Assembly: GCA_020466095.1 (NCBI GenBank)
Contig: CM035807.1
Span: forward strand, 63,086,650-63,150,649
From: Chlorops oryzae
Taxonomy: Eukaryota > Arthropoda > Insecta > Diptera > Chloropidae
Reading direction: 5' to 3'
Length of the DNA: 64,000 nt
The number at the start of each line of letters is the position of its first letter. The first letter of the stretch is position 1. The translations under genes were made by a program, and so were the position numbers. Shown piece after piece: positions 20,113-30,812 of this stretch. The notes under the pieces are model-generated. The model ran no database searches. It was given only the letters and a program-made list of their open reading frames with translations, and had not been told where the DNA came from.

Positions 20113-20627
20113 TGAATAAACTGTTGAGTTTATTGTTTACCTTTCGGTCCTTGCTTCTAGCACATAAACCAGAACGCAATCGATGTAGTGAATTTAGATA
20201 TTTTCAATCAAGCACATGAACCTGATTGATTCGACGAAGTAACACTCAAGAGAATTAGTATTGACTTGCTTTTTATTTTCAAAATTTCTTTCTTATATAC
20301 TAGTTAACAGCTGATTAAACAAAACAAAAATTCAATTTAAAATATTCAATAATTCGATTTGATGAGTGTCATCATTTTTATGCAAGTTCTGATAAATGTA
20401 AGTTCAGCAATTCAATCAGTGCGAAAGCGAATAAAACAAGAAAAACAATTTAAGTGAAGCTACATACATATCCAAGACCAAAAAACGCCGATTTGGCTGC
20501 CGTCACGGGGCAAATGAAGTTACATACATGAATATGTATGCAGAAGCAAAATCAAGATAAGCAAAGTGACTGCATACATACGTATGTATGTAGCTGTTTA
20601 TGCTTAATTATGTGAATGGACTGAACA
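20113..20627 (-). repeat. BEL-1 5' LTR (515 bp)
   Basis: Same ends and length as 11768-12282, with three differences. It should hold the promoter driving leftward transcription. Right flank AGTGT (20628-20632) completes the target duplication. Confidence 0.95.
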
Positions 20628-21536
20628 AGTGTAAAATTAAATCACATGTTCACATTCTGCCTTACTTCTTCATTCTAAACATTCTAAATAAAACGGAAAA
20701 TATGACTCTCGACAATGCAATCTACAGAGATCTACCGATTTTTGAGCGTCGATCTACGGATTTTTAAAAATATGATCTGGCATCACTGGTTTCAACAGAG
20801 ATTTTTTGACAGTCGGCGTCGGTTCGCAAATTTGTGGTTTGTTTATTATTTTTTTCTATAACGGATGGCCTCTGACTGCCCTATTGGGTTGGTCGGTGGC
20901 GGCGACGACGGAGGCCTGGCCATTCTTGATGCGCAACCTTGTGTGAATTGGAATTAACTTGCTGCTTCCAACACTCCAGGTAACTGTTTTTGTGCGAGTG
21001 AGCCAGTGGTTCTTTCTTTCTTGCAATTTATTGCTTTTCTTTTCTTTCATGTATATCGTCTTGGTGCTCTAATTCGTGTTGTTACATCCAGTCTCTTTTC
21101 TTTTTAGAAGCTTCTGGAAAATGCTAGCACACCGCGTTTTCTTGGAAAAAAGGCGGCATATTTTCTTGGAAGAAAGAGTTGCGTACCCGGTCGCTTGGCG
21201 GCATTAAAGTTTGTGCATTCGACTAAGGCAGATGTGGCCGTGATTGTAACAGTGCTTCCTATTTTATAATTCAAAGAAAAAAAGGATAGTATATAAAGGA
21301 AATTATTTAACTACTAAGTACAACTTCGTAATTTAAATTAACAAAAAAAGAATTGGCGTTTTATGTGTTGTTGAAGCAACAAAAGACCAACAACCAAGGG
21401 ATTTGAGATTATGTTTTACATCAGTAAGCAAAAGACCGAATAGCAGGTTGTCAATTTTTTGAAATAAATATTGAAGGCGAAGATACTTTTGTTTTACAGA
21501 CGGTGACGCTCGAATCGTGAGTGCAAGTTTGTTTTT
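20628..21536. other. Unassigned stretch with possible exon pair of unknown origin
   Basis: The first about 40 bp resemble 11129-11154. A short frame at 20865-20957 begins with an ATG in a fair context (AACGGATGG) and encodes 30 residues (MASDCPIGLVGGGDDGG...). A good splice donor follows (CTCCAG/GTAACT at 20979/20980). A pyrimidine-rich acceptor (TCTTTTCTTTTTAG, to 21107) precedes a 53-codon open frame (21108-21269) with LGKKAAYFLGRKS. The first frame stops before the donor, so the two are not joined in frame. I do not recognise either. It could be a captured gene fragment or chance. Confidence 0.3.
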
Positions 21537-22846
21537 ATACCTAGCGTAAGCGGGGTATATTAGTTTTGTGCGAATCTTGTAACAGGGAGAACTAAGCTCC
21601 GGAGATATAGACATATATATATAAAAATGATCAGGATCAAAAACTGAATCGATTTAGACATGTCCGTCTGTCCGTCCGTCCGTCCGTCCGTCCTTTCGTC
21701 CGTCTGTCCGTCCGTCCGTGGTCGGATCTCCTCCGAAACAGCTGAACCAATCAAGTCGAAAATTGGCACACAGGTATATTGAGACCGGAGTATGAACCTA
21801 AGTAAAAATGGGCGACATCCGCCCACTGCCATGCCCACAAATGAATATAATGTGTTTTCAGTAAAATGCTTGTAACTTGCGAACCACTCAACGCATTCTT
21901 TTGATATTTAGTGTACTGGTAAACTACAAAAAGGGACATATCCTGGAAAACAATGGACGCCGCCCTTCGTGAGCCACGCCAAAAATTAAGCCTACAAATA
22001 AGGGCTTATCGTAACTTGTGAAGTAAAAGGCGTGGAAGCTTCAAATTCGCAACATAGGTTGACCAAGGCGAATGAAAGGTGTAGGAAATAAATTTTTATG
22101 GCCCGCCCAGTGACACGCCCACAAATGGAGATTTTTCGTAACTTCCGAATTAATAGGCGTAGACGCTTTAAATTCGCAACATAGGTTGACCAAGGCAAAT
22201 GAAAGGTGTTAGGAAAAAATTTAACTGGCCCGCCCCTTTCCACGCCCACAAATGAAGATTTTTTGCAACTTCCGAAGTAAAAGGCGTAGAAGCTTCGAAT
22301 TCGCAACATAGGTTCACCAAGGCAAATTAAAGTTTTACGAAAAAATTTTATCCGGCCCGCCCACTGCCACGCCCACAAATGAAGATTGTTCGTTACTTCC
22401 GAAGTAAAAGGCGTAGAAGCTTCGAATTCGCAACATAGGTTCACCAAGGCGAATGAAAGGTGTAGGAAAAAATTTTATGCGGCCCGCCCACTGCCACGCC
22501 CACAAATGAAGATTGTTCGTTACTTCCTAAGTAAAAGGCGTAGAAGCTTCGAATTCGCAACATAGGTTCACCAAGGCGAATGAAAGGTGTAGGAAACAAT
22601 TTTTGTTGGCCCGCCCACTGCCATGCCCACAAATAAAGATTTTTCGTAACTTCCGAAGTAAAAGGCGTCGAAGCTTCAAATTGGCAACATGGGTTCACCA
22701 AGGCGAATGAAAGGTGTAGGGAAATAATTTATGTTGCTCTCCCACTGCCACGCCCACAAATAGAGAAGCAAAACATAGTGCGCTCATAATGTCGGGACGC
22801 TGGGTATTTCAAAGTCGGGCTTGACCGACTGTAGCTTTCTTACTTG
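21537..22846 (-). mobile_element. DINE-1-like non-autonomous Helentron (inverted copy)
   Basis: The reverse-oriented relative of 9023-10198. Left end TATACCTAGCGTAAGCGGGGTATA is the hairpin terminus, then a (GTCY)n microsatellite at about 21661-21720, and at least six tandem units of about 127 bp carrying CCCGCCCACTGCCACGCCC (about 22105-22760). The right end is the reverse complement of CAAGTAAGAAAGC (CTTTCTTACTTG, 22835-22846). The open frames on the minus strand are tandem-repeat translations. Confidence 0.82.
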
Positions 22847-23012
22847 TTTTATTTTGTTTTGCAATTAAATTTATAAAATCTATGTTCATAGTTCCTGAGT
22901 AGACCATTGGGACGAGTTTAAATTGATTTGCCAGCACCTATCGCCACCGATTCTAACAATATTTAACATCTTCAGCCGCTTGCTCCAAAATAGACGCTGC
23001 TGTTTTGTAATA

Positions 23013-24683
23013 ATGAGTTAACGAAAAAACATTGCAAAACTACGGAAACTGCTTCAGGTAGAAAAATTTAAAAATGTAATCCATGATGACGGATCTGTAG
23101 CGATTCCAAAATCGCCTGTTTTCTCTGAGCTATCGGCCATTATAGGAAATTCTGATCCATTATCAGCAAAAAATATATACACAATATTAAAATTAAATCG
23201 CTACGGACTGCATACCTTCGTTTTTAATTTTTATAATATAACCTACGAGACCCCAATACCATCGAATAGCACTTTCAATGATTCCATTACTGGCATATTA
23301 ACATTCACAATTGATATATCAACAATATGGCAAGATATAGAATATGAAAAAGTACAATATAAGTCTGTAACTACAAACATAAGGTCAGCATATACGCTGG
23401 AACGTTATACATGGACTAATTACTTATTTGAGGAGATTTTCAAAAATACTAAAATAAATTGTGCTTTAACATTTAAACATAATAAATTAAGCCAATCAGG
23501 ATATGAAATAAGTGTTGCAGGTTATTGTTCAGAGTGCGACTGCAAATTCACAGGGTTTGTAGCAAATAAACCAGAAGAAAGGCAACCTGTTCTGATGGAA
23601 TGTCAACTGAAAAATTATGATGAGCTATTTGTACAAAACAAAAAACGGCAACTGAAAGGATCAAAACGTACAGAAGTTGGAAAAGAACTAGTTGAAAGTA
23701 AAATTTTACCATCGATGTGGCGACGCAAGGAAGCGAGTCAATTAATGGAATGTGGTGATAAAGACACACCTCACTTATTTTGACTTTCGACGCTTAGAAG
23801 AGCCAAGCAAGTACATCAAGATAATTTACTTGAAATTAAAACACGAAACGTTTATGATAGTCTTCACAATCTGAAATACGATCCAAAATCTGAGGGCGCC
23901 ATCAGATCTATAAGTTTAGATCCGTTCTTTGTTCATTATTTTTTGAATGAGCAGATCGCAGTATTTGAAGATCATCATGACTGTGTCCTTATTTATGCCA
24001 CTGGATCGTTAGTAAGAAAGATAAAAATTTCAAATGGAGAACTTGGTCCCCATCTTTTCCTAAACCAGTGCGTTACAAAAATAAAAAACAGCGTATTTGT
24101 TCCAATTTTTCAAATGATTTCTGCAACCCAAAATACAAATGCTATTACGTATTGGTTATTAGAATTTATCCGCGTTGGGAGTACTCATAAATGTACCTTT
24201 CCACTCCCAAAAGAAGTCGTAACTGATTTTAGCAAAGCGTTATTAGGTGCAGTAGCTCGATCGTTTGCTAAAAAAAATACGTTAGCCGAATATTTAACGT
24301 GCTGTTATAAATTACTTCTGGGATGTGAATTAAAAATTCCATCATGCTTAATTCGACTGGACATTTGCCATTTTTTGAATATTATTGCAAAATGGAAATG
24401 TTGGAAAGAGAACCAAAAGCGAGTAAAACAATTTTACTTACGAAGTATCGCTGTTTTAAGAGAACAGAATTCATACCATGGCGTTGAGAAATATGCAAAA
24501 GCCATATTAATTGTATCATTAAACGAAAACCAAACTGACCTATCCAAAGACTTCTCGTATAATTCTATCAAAGGTGTTACTGTTGAGGACAAATATCTGG
24601 AATTGGAAGATGAAGCAGATGACAATTTTAATGATGACAATGAAGAAAATAATTTGGACATTTTTAAGTCTTTTGGTGTTTAG
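23013..24683 (+). pseudogene. DNA transposase-like gene, MULE-like (tentative), with two stops and cut C-terminus
   Basis: A single reading frame from ATG 23013 to 24683 (about 556 codons) is open except for TAA at codon 3 (23019-23021) and TGA at 23781-23783. The N-terminal part has a Cys cluster (CSECDC, about 23530-23550). The middle has WRRKEASQLMECGDK and LDPFFVHYF. The catalytic-like core follows: YATGSLVRKI, HLFLNQCV, YWLLEFIRVGS, VVTDFSKALLGAV and RLDICHFLNII, then an acidic tail. The spacing of D, D and C-x-H motifs resembles Mutator-like transposases and uncharacterised insect relatives, but I am not certain of the superfamily. The frame ends where errantivirus RT resumes, so the terminal stop is probably supplied by the junction and the true C-terminus and transposon end are lost. 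Confidence 0.6.
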
Positions 24684-25436
24684 AGAAGGCCGGCCTCAAG
24701 GTAAATTTAGAAAAAACTCACTTTATGGACACACGCGTCGAATTTTTGGGCTATATCATAAGCTCAGGGGGTATAACACCGGACCCAAAAAAGTCGAATC
24801 TATTCAAAATATCCTTTCTCCTTGTAATTTTAAAGAACGTAAAAGCTTCCTTGGCCTGACGTCCTATTATAGGAAATTCATAAGGGATTATGCCAAGGTG
24901 GCCAAGCCACTTACAAATCTCACGAGAGGCAAAAACGCGCAAATTAAGACAAATCAATCGATAAAAGTCTCAATTTCTTTAGATAGAGGCGCAATAAGAG
25001 CTTTTATTGAACTCAAACAACTGTTAGTCTCCTATGAAATGTCTTCCCCGCCTTCGAGCAGCCATTCAACCTGACGACGGACGCCTCCAATCTTGCTATA
25101 GGAGCGGTATTGTCCCAAGGCGACGTAGGGAATGATAGACCGATTGCCTTTATTTGAAGATCCCTGAAAAAATCTGAAGAAAATTATGCGGCCAACTAGA
25201 AAGAAATGTTGGCCATAGCATGGGCTTTGGACAATTTGAAATCATACCCTTACGGGGCAAAATAAGTGCGAATATACACAGACCATCAGCCTCTTACGTT
25301 TTCATTAGGCAATCGTAATTTTAACGCAAAATTGAAAAGGTGGAAGGCGCTCATCGAAGAATATAATTATGAACTAATATATAATCCGGGAAAATCAAAC
25401 CTGGTAGCATATGCCCTCTCAAGGCTCCCCACATAA
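24684..25436 (+). pseudogene. Errantivirus RT thumb and RNase H
   Basis: This resumes the enzyme broken at 7240: KAGLKVN, EFLGYIISSGGITPDPKK, FLGLTSYYRKFIRDYAK (RT thumb/connection), then RNase H with TTDASNLAIGAVLSQG (about 25074-25120) and YTDHQPLTF. The tail FNAKLKRWKALIEEYNYELIYNPGKSN and ALSRLP ends near 25435. Stop codons fall at about 25155, 25200 and 25265 and there are two frame changes, so no product is made. The position proves that DNA at 7241-24683 is inserted within one copy of the element. Confidence 0.85.
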
Positions 25437-26880
25437 GTCGAGCATTTCACTTGCAACGCTGTAAGTGCAACTGAATCGACCATCTCAGCAGAAGAAGTTA
25501 GAATCTATACTGAATAGACCCTATCAGCGGACGAATGTAGAAACTACGCCGAGTCAACTTTATCTACAGAAGAAGGGAGGGAGAGATCCATTTTGGAGAC
25601 GGTACACAGTGCTGAACAAGACGGATCTGACCTTGTACCACATGTTGAGGTTCCCATTAAAGTCTTCAGGAGACAACTTATTTTCAGGCCGGGTTAAGAA
25701 ATGTTTGAAGAACCTCACCCTTACTACATGCGCTATTACATAGGCCTGACAGGCTTAGATGAGGAAAAGCTAACTGAAATCCTTAAATGCAAACTGCTGC
25801 CCAACATTATTAACGGTATGAAAATCCCAGAAAATTTTTTTGTCTTTGCTAAATAAAGTCTACATACAGAATTTCTCATCTTATAAAATCCGAGTTACCC
25901 AGAGAGTAGTTGAGGACCTCAAAAATCCTGACCGAATATATCAGGTCATAATGGAGGAGCATAAAAGAGCGCACCGACACCCGCAAGAAAACAAAGAACA
26001 ATTGCAAGAAAAATTTAATTTCCCGAGCATGGCTAGGCTCATTAAAGAATATACGGCTAAGTGCGCTATATCCCAATTTATTATATACGACAGGCACCCC
26101 ATACGCCCAGAATTGCAGCCATCTCCTATTCCCTCCTATGCTTGCGAAATTCTTCATATGGACATTCTCGAAATTCAGGGTAAAAAATACATTTCATTTC
26201 TCGACAAATTTTCAAAATTTCCAAAGCCTTTTCACATCAAAAACCGGTCCACTTTGCACCTTAGAGAGAAAATTATAAAAATGTTACACTATTTTACGAT
26301 TCCAAGGATGCTGGTTGCCGACAAAGAGTCTGCTTTTCTGAGCCCCTTAATACAAAATTTCATAACCGGCCTGGGCATTCGTTTTAACCGAACGCCCACG
26401 CAAAAAAGTGAAGTCAATGGCCAGGTGGAAAGATTCCACAACAATTTTGAAAATTTTTTGATGTTTAAAAGCCGAATACAAGAATCTTAAAACGAAAGAA
26501 TTGCTCAACATTTCAGTCGATCGATATAACAATACAATCCACTCAGTCAGAAAAAAGAAGCCATGCGACATATTTTTTAACCGTTTCCAAAGAATAAATT
26601 TTCAGAAATTGATTAACTTCAAAGAGAAAATTAACAAAGATCTCAGAAATGAAATAAAAAGGGCTCAGAAGTTGCAAGCTGAAGGTCACCACCCAAAAAG
26701 TATAACCGTGGCGACATAATTTACGTTAGATGTAAGCAAATCAAGGGCAAACTCAAGCCTTTATATAAAAAGGAAATTGTCAAAAGCGATAACAAAGTTA
26801 CAATAACTGCTCTTAACAATAAGAAAATCCATAAATCTGACATAAAAAATTTGCGATATTTACATACAAAACCGAAATTA
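25437..26880 (+). pseudogene. Errantivirus integrase (broken)
   Basis: After RNase H comes a linker with a repeated acidic motif (ISAEEVRIYTE, LSADECRNYAEST, LSTEEGRER), typical of this region but here in several copies. The zinc-binding domain has HKRAHRHPQENK, but the C-x-x-C is KCAIS, with the second Cys replaced by Ser. The core keeps HMDILE, LVADKESAF and SEVNGQVERFHNN, so the D, D and E positions are visible (25840-26490, 216 codons). A TAA at 26488-26490 interrupts, and the C-terminal part continues in another frame (26501-26719) to about 26880. Integrase joins the cDNA to the genome; this copy cannot. Confidence 0.82.
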
Positions 26881-26984
26881 CGATATATCCGAATAAATAA
26901 AATTTTTGTTTTGTTTGGCTGAACTTCATAGCAAGCAATAACATAGAATTAATAATTTTTCTGAGTTAAATTTGTAGATTATTC

Positions 26985-27583
26985 GTTGCCACTACGGCAA
27001 ACTGCTACAGCATCTTCAAATACGAGAACCCACTGGTCACCATAAGAGATAGTAGAGGCTCCATAGTAAGCGGAATGTTCAAATTCGTGCATGTAATCTA
27101 TCTCGAGGGGTACGATCAGATTATCAAAGAGGCATCAGAAGCAGTAGTGAACATGCAGGACTCCCAAAAACGGCCTCTCGCTTCCCACCACTTTTCACAG
27201 CTCAAAACGCAAATAGATGAACTTAAAGGCAAGACGACTCGAAATCGCCGTGCAATCAATTGGATCGGGTCAGCTTGGAAATGGGTAGCCGGTCACCCGG
27301 ACGCCACAGATTGGGACGAGATCCTGCATAGTCAGAACGAACTGATTCAGAACAATAACCAGCATATCCATATCAATTAACAAATTTTCGATATGACAAA
27401 TGACATTACAGGCCGCACCAATCAAATAGTCGATCGCCTCGCAAAAGAGTCAGCCGTCGTTGCAGTCGCTGCAGAATCTGATGAACCGGGTAGTGGCGTT
27501 GAAGAGCGAAGTGGCAGAACTGATTCGAGCATGCCAACTGGCAAAGAGGGGGATCGTCAACACTAATCTACTTAACAAGGTGG
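26985..27583 (+). pseudogene. Errantivirus env, N-terminal half
   Basis: A frame at about 26990-27380 reads FKFVHVIYLEGYDQII and includes a basic cleavage-like site (TRNRRA) followed by INWIGSAWKWVAG, the fusion-peptide region of baculovirus-F-like Env proteins of errantiviruses. A TAA at 27378-27380 and a frame change near 27470 interrupt it. Coding similarity continues (LIRACQLAKRGIVNTN) to AACAAG near 27580, where element II begins. Env resumes at 38497. Errantivirus Env is a membrane glycoprotein thought to allow cell-to-cell transfer; this copy is dead. Confidence 0.82.
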
Positions 27584-28443
27584 TGTTGTGAGTCGTACTA
27601 AACATAACTAACGTCACGTCACACTCCAACGTCACGCTATCAGCTCTCAGCGGTAAAAGTGACAAAACATATAAAACAATCAAAACACAGCAAAGGAGTG
27701 ATGTGTCGTCGAACTTCACCGAGCTCGAAATCCGACACCCTTCAGCAAGAACAACAACAACATTAAAACTCAACTACTGAAAACAATTACGTAAACAAGC
27801 ATACCGATCGCCGGTACCTAAACTTGGCACAACGCCAACCGGTGGAAAGGGCAAGCGGGGGAAAAGACGAAAGACCACGAGCATGCAATAAGCAACGGCC
27901 TAAGTGGTTCAACGTCTTCAAAGGCAGACTTACGTCAACAATAGAAACACAGCAATAAAGCTATTGGCAACAACAACAACAGGTGATCGAGAAGGGCAAT
28001 CAACGCAACGTACGCAAGAAGTGAAAAGCCGGTCAACAGAACAACAAGTGCCAGGTGCAACAACAACAAGTGCAACGTATGCACACCGGCAGGGGAAGTT
28101 CGAAGTCATACTTATGAAATCAATCAATATCCAATATTACTAGATCGGCAATATTGATCTATTTAAGCGGAGCTTCGATTTACGGAAGAGGACTTGCAGT
28201 TTGGAATCGAAGGTCTAATTAGATCTCAACTTTGGCGCACCTACTTACGAGCCAGGACGACAAAGTGTGGATCTCAGTGTAAGCTAGGGAATAAGGGCAG
28301 TAAAGTAAGCTAGAGTAGAACCTGTGAACATCAATAAAAGACTTAAATAAAAGAAACACCTATTGAAAAGGAGTAAAGAGTGTTTTATTCAACGGAATCC
28401 TTTGTTGGCGCTTTACTAGAGGTCCTTCTCCCCAGTACACACA
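27584..28443 (+). repeat. Element II 5' LTR (860 bp)
   Basis: Paired with 37640-38496. U3 is CAA-rich, with a TATTTAAG TATA-like box near 28160 and AATAAAAG signals near 28330-28350. Relative to the 3' LTR, a segment at 27697-27715 is inverted. The open frames seen inside (for example 27904-28143) recur in the other LTR and are low complexity, so I reject them as genes. Confidence 0.9.
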
Positions 28444-29164
28444 ACATTTTGGGCGCAGCCGGTTTTCGACTAAGGATAGTCGGGTGCGAATCACGATCCT
28501 TTTACAACAGTACGCCGTTGAAATAAACACATCACAACAAATAAACAAAAAAAAAAAAAAAATTGTGGCCACAGATTGATATCTATTGGGTATATTTGAG
28601 TTACTTATTGGAACCTACTGAACAGTGGTGAATCCTAATTCAGTGGGGCCTGGGCGTGAGTGAAACTTCCGAAAGGCACTTTAATGAAAAACGATATAAG
28701 TATACCGAATTGTATCAATTATTTTGTTTTAAACCTTTTTGTACTGCACTGCTATAACCTGTCGAACAGTGGTGAAACATAATTCTTCAGGGTCCGGGTG
28801 TGAGTGAAACTTCCGAAGGACACTTAAGCAGCACAAACGCAATATGGGCATAGCAGAGTACCTTAAATAAAAAAATTTTTATAAAAAAAAAAAATTATAT
28901 ATATATAAATATATATATACAATAAAAATAAAACAAGCGACGCAAGTAAAAGCCGACAGCATCAAAGGACAAGAAATAAAAATCAGTTCAAAATACGCAT
29001 ATAGTATGGTGAGTACACAAATATGTATATTACTATTTTAAAAATTGTGCCCCTTGCAACAGTAAATACACAACGCCACTGTACATTTTCATTTCTGACC
29101 TTGTTTTATACGGAAGATTTTTTTTTATTTTTAAAACGGAGTCATCCGTCATATAAAGTAATTT
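28444..29164 (+). other. Element II leader with a 144-bp-spaced direct repeat
   Basis: After the LTR, TTGGGCGCAGCCGG (about 28449-28462) is the likely primer binding region. A 60-bp block containing GAACAGTGGTGAA and GTGAGTGAAACTTCCGAA occurs twice, starting at 28620 and 28764. Such duplicated leader blocks are seen in mdg1/412-type elements. The rest is A-rich with an (AT)n stretch near 28895-28915. Confidence 0.55.
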
Positions 29165-29640
29165 ATGGAAAAAGAGTGCGAAGCTTTGCAACAACAACTA
29201 AAAGAATCTGAAGAACACGCTAGCATCCTTCAAGCAGAAGCGTGTAAATTGATAAGAGAAGTCAACCCAAACAAAGAATTTTTATTATTAATTTCAAATC
29301 AAGTTGCACTAGCTCGGTTTAATCAAATTGAAGAAGCAGTTTTTCTGATATCAAAAGCGAAAAATTCGGTAACCGTATCAAACGAAGTTGCCAAGGAGAA
29401 AATACAACAATTGGAAGAGACAGTTGGCCATTTAAAAAAGAACTGCAAAGATATGAGGGATCGAATCGATAAAGAGACCTTGCTGCTAAAAGAATAAGAA
29501 GAGCAAAACGAATCTCTAAGAGAAGCTCTGCAGACAGCACTGAGAAAGGACATATCGGAGTCCAGAGAAAAGGACAAAGCTACTCTCAAAGAAAAGAAAT
29601 TCAATTTCTGAAAGTAGAATCTGGAAACCTGAAGAGAGAA
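29165..29640 (+). pseudogene. Element II gag, N-terminal coiled coil (broken)
   Basis: A 110-codon frame (29165-29497) that is almost entirely heptad-patterned and charged (EKECEALQQQLKESEEH at the start, EKIQQLEETVGHLKKNCKDM near the end). The same character continues past TAA 29495-29497 in frame (EEQNESLREALQTALRK) to about 29610. It should belong to the N-terminal part of Gag, giving self-association. The stop and a later frame change separate it from the capsid region. Confidence 0.65.
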
Positions 29641-29651
29641 TTAAGAATAGT

Positions 29652-30359
29652 TTGCAGTACATCTCCTTTTCCCGGAAGACGTACATCAGAAAATTTCACG
29701 ACAACGACAATCAACGAATCAACTTTAAAAACAACAACACAAGTACAAATACCCAAAATTTAAGTAACAATGGCAAATTCGCAGATTGCTGCAGAAATTG
29801 TCAAAAATGTCCAATCTTTCGTACCATCTTTTATTCCGGAGCAAGAGGACCTGAGTTTAAGGCGGACGTAATAAAATGTGTCGAGAGCATTGAATTGCTC
29901 AATTATATGATTGCCCCGGAGGACATGCAGAAAGCCATTACATGTATAAGGCAGCGACTGTCGGGGGCTGCGTTCAACACACTTGGCAGCAGAAAATTCG
30001 AGACTCTAAATGAACTCTGCGACTTTGTGCAACGAACATACGCAACAGTAAGACCGTTAGAAGATATTAGAGCGGATATTATAAACGGACATCAACGAAC
30101 AGGAGAGTCCGCGTCGCTGTTCGGAGGTCGAATTGAAACTAGCCTAAAAAAGGCTGAAGAAATGATCACAAAAAAATGGACTACGGAAGAATCAAGAGCG
30201 GCGGTATGGGAATACCAAGATCTGACGAAAATGCATTTCATTACAGGACTAAAAGATCATTATATGAAACAGTCACTTATAAACATGACAGATCCCAATT
30301 TGCGAGATCTCATAAACGCGGCAGAAAAATCCGAACACATTTTGAAATCTGAAAATTAA
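29652..30359 (+). pseudogene. Element II gag, capsid region
   Basis: A 235-codon frame. A second frame around 29770-29868 reads MANSQIAAEIVKNV...FIPEQEDLSL and then shifts into this one at about 29865. The capsid part is recognisable by pattern only: VESIELLNYMIAPED, RQRLSGAAFNTLGSRKFETLNEL, ADIINGHQRTGESASLFGGRIE and MHFITGLKDHYMKQSL, matching the helical capsid layout of gypsy-type Gags. It ends with TAA at 30357. The downstream knuckle region is in another frame. Confidence 0.7.
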
Positions 30360-30467
30360 ACATAAATACTATCAATTAGGCACTACCGATACGTATGTGT
30401 AGAAAGAAAGAATTCGCCCTATTGAAAGCTGTGTGGAACGTATGGACATGAAGAAAGTCCTGGCGGC

Positions 30468-30812
30468 ATGAAAAGCAAACAGGCAAGAATGGAGACCAGT
30501 AAGGCATCTAAGCCAACTTCGACACACTGCGGGAAAATGGGACATATAGCTGATAATTGTTTTACCAAGTTAAGCAGCCTATTCTGCGATAAATGTCAAA
30601 TTAAAGGACATCGCACCAATAAATTTTGCGCAAAAGGGGCGACACAGCAAAAACCACAACAAAGGGCAGCACAAAATAACAGTCAAGGGTCGAATAACAA
30701 GAACCAAATACAGTGTTTCCTTTGTAAAGGATTCGGGCATATAGCCAGAAGCTGCCCTCAACTAGAGCAGCAGAATGCGGGAAACTCCCAGCGGCCCAGA
30801 CTAAGAATATAG
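30468..30812 (+). pseudogene. Element II nucleocapsid, zinc knuckles
   Basis: A 114-codon frame with three Cys/His knuckles. The first (THCGKMGHIADNC) lacks its first Cys. The second is CDKCQIKGHRTNKFC, with one extra residue before the last Cys. The third (CFLCKGFGHIARSC) is a perfect CX2CX4HX4C. These bind the element RNA during packaging. The frame ends shortly after the third knuckle. Confidence 0.8.

Larger units (their letters stand above)
11768..20627 (-). mobile_element. BEL-1: near-complete BEL/Pao (roo-like) element with env-like domain
   Basis: Two 515-bp LTRs (11768-12282 and 20113-20627) begin TGAATAAACT and end GACTGAACA and differ at only three positions by my reading. The 5-bp flanks are identical (AGTGT at 11763-11767 and 20628-20632), a true target duplication. 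Between them, on the minus strand, are a primer binding site, gag-protease, RT, RNase H, integrase and an env-like domain in the order of a roo-type BEL element (8,860 bp total). Two single-base frame breaks (about 17640 and 16960) split what is normally a single long polyprotein. LTR identity makes it the youngest datable insertion in this window. Confidence 0.95.

Noticed and set aside
27904..28143. 79-codon frame (and its partner at 37964-38152) as a gene
   Set aside because: Lies inside the element II LTR on both sides, is CAA-rich low complexity, and has no domain; it is LTR sequence.
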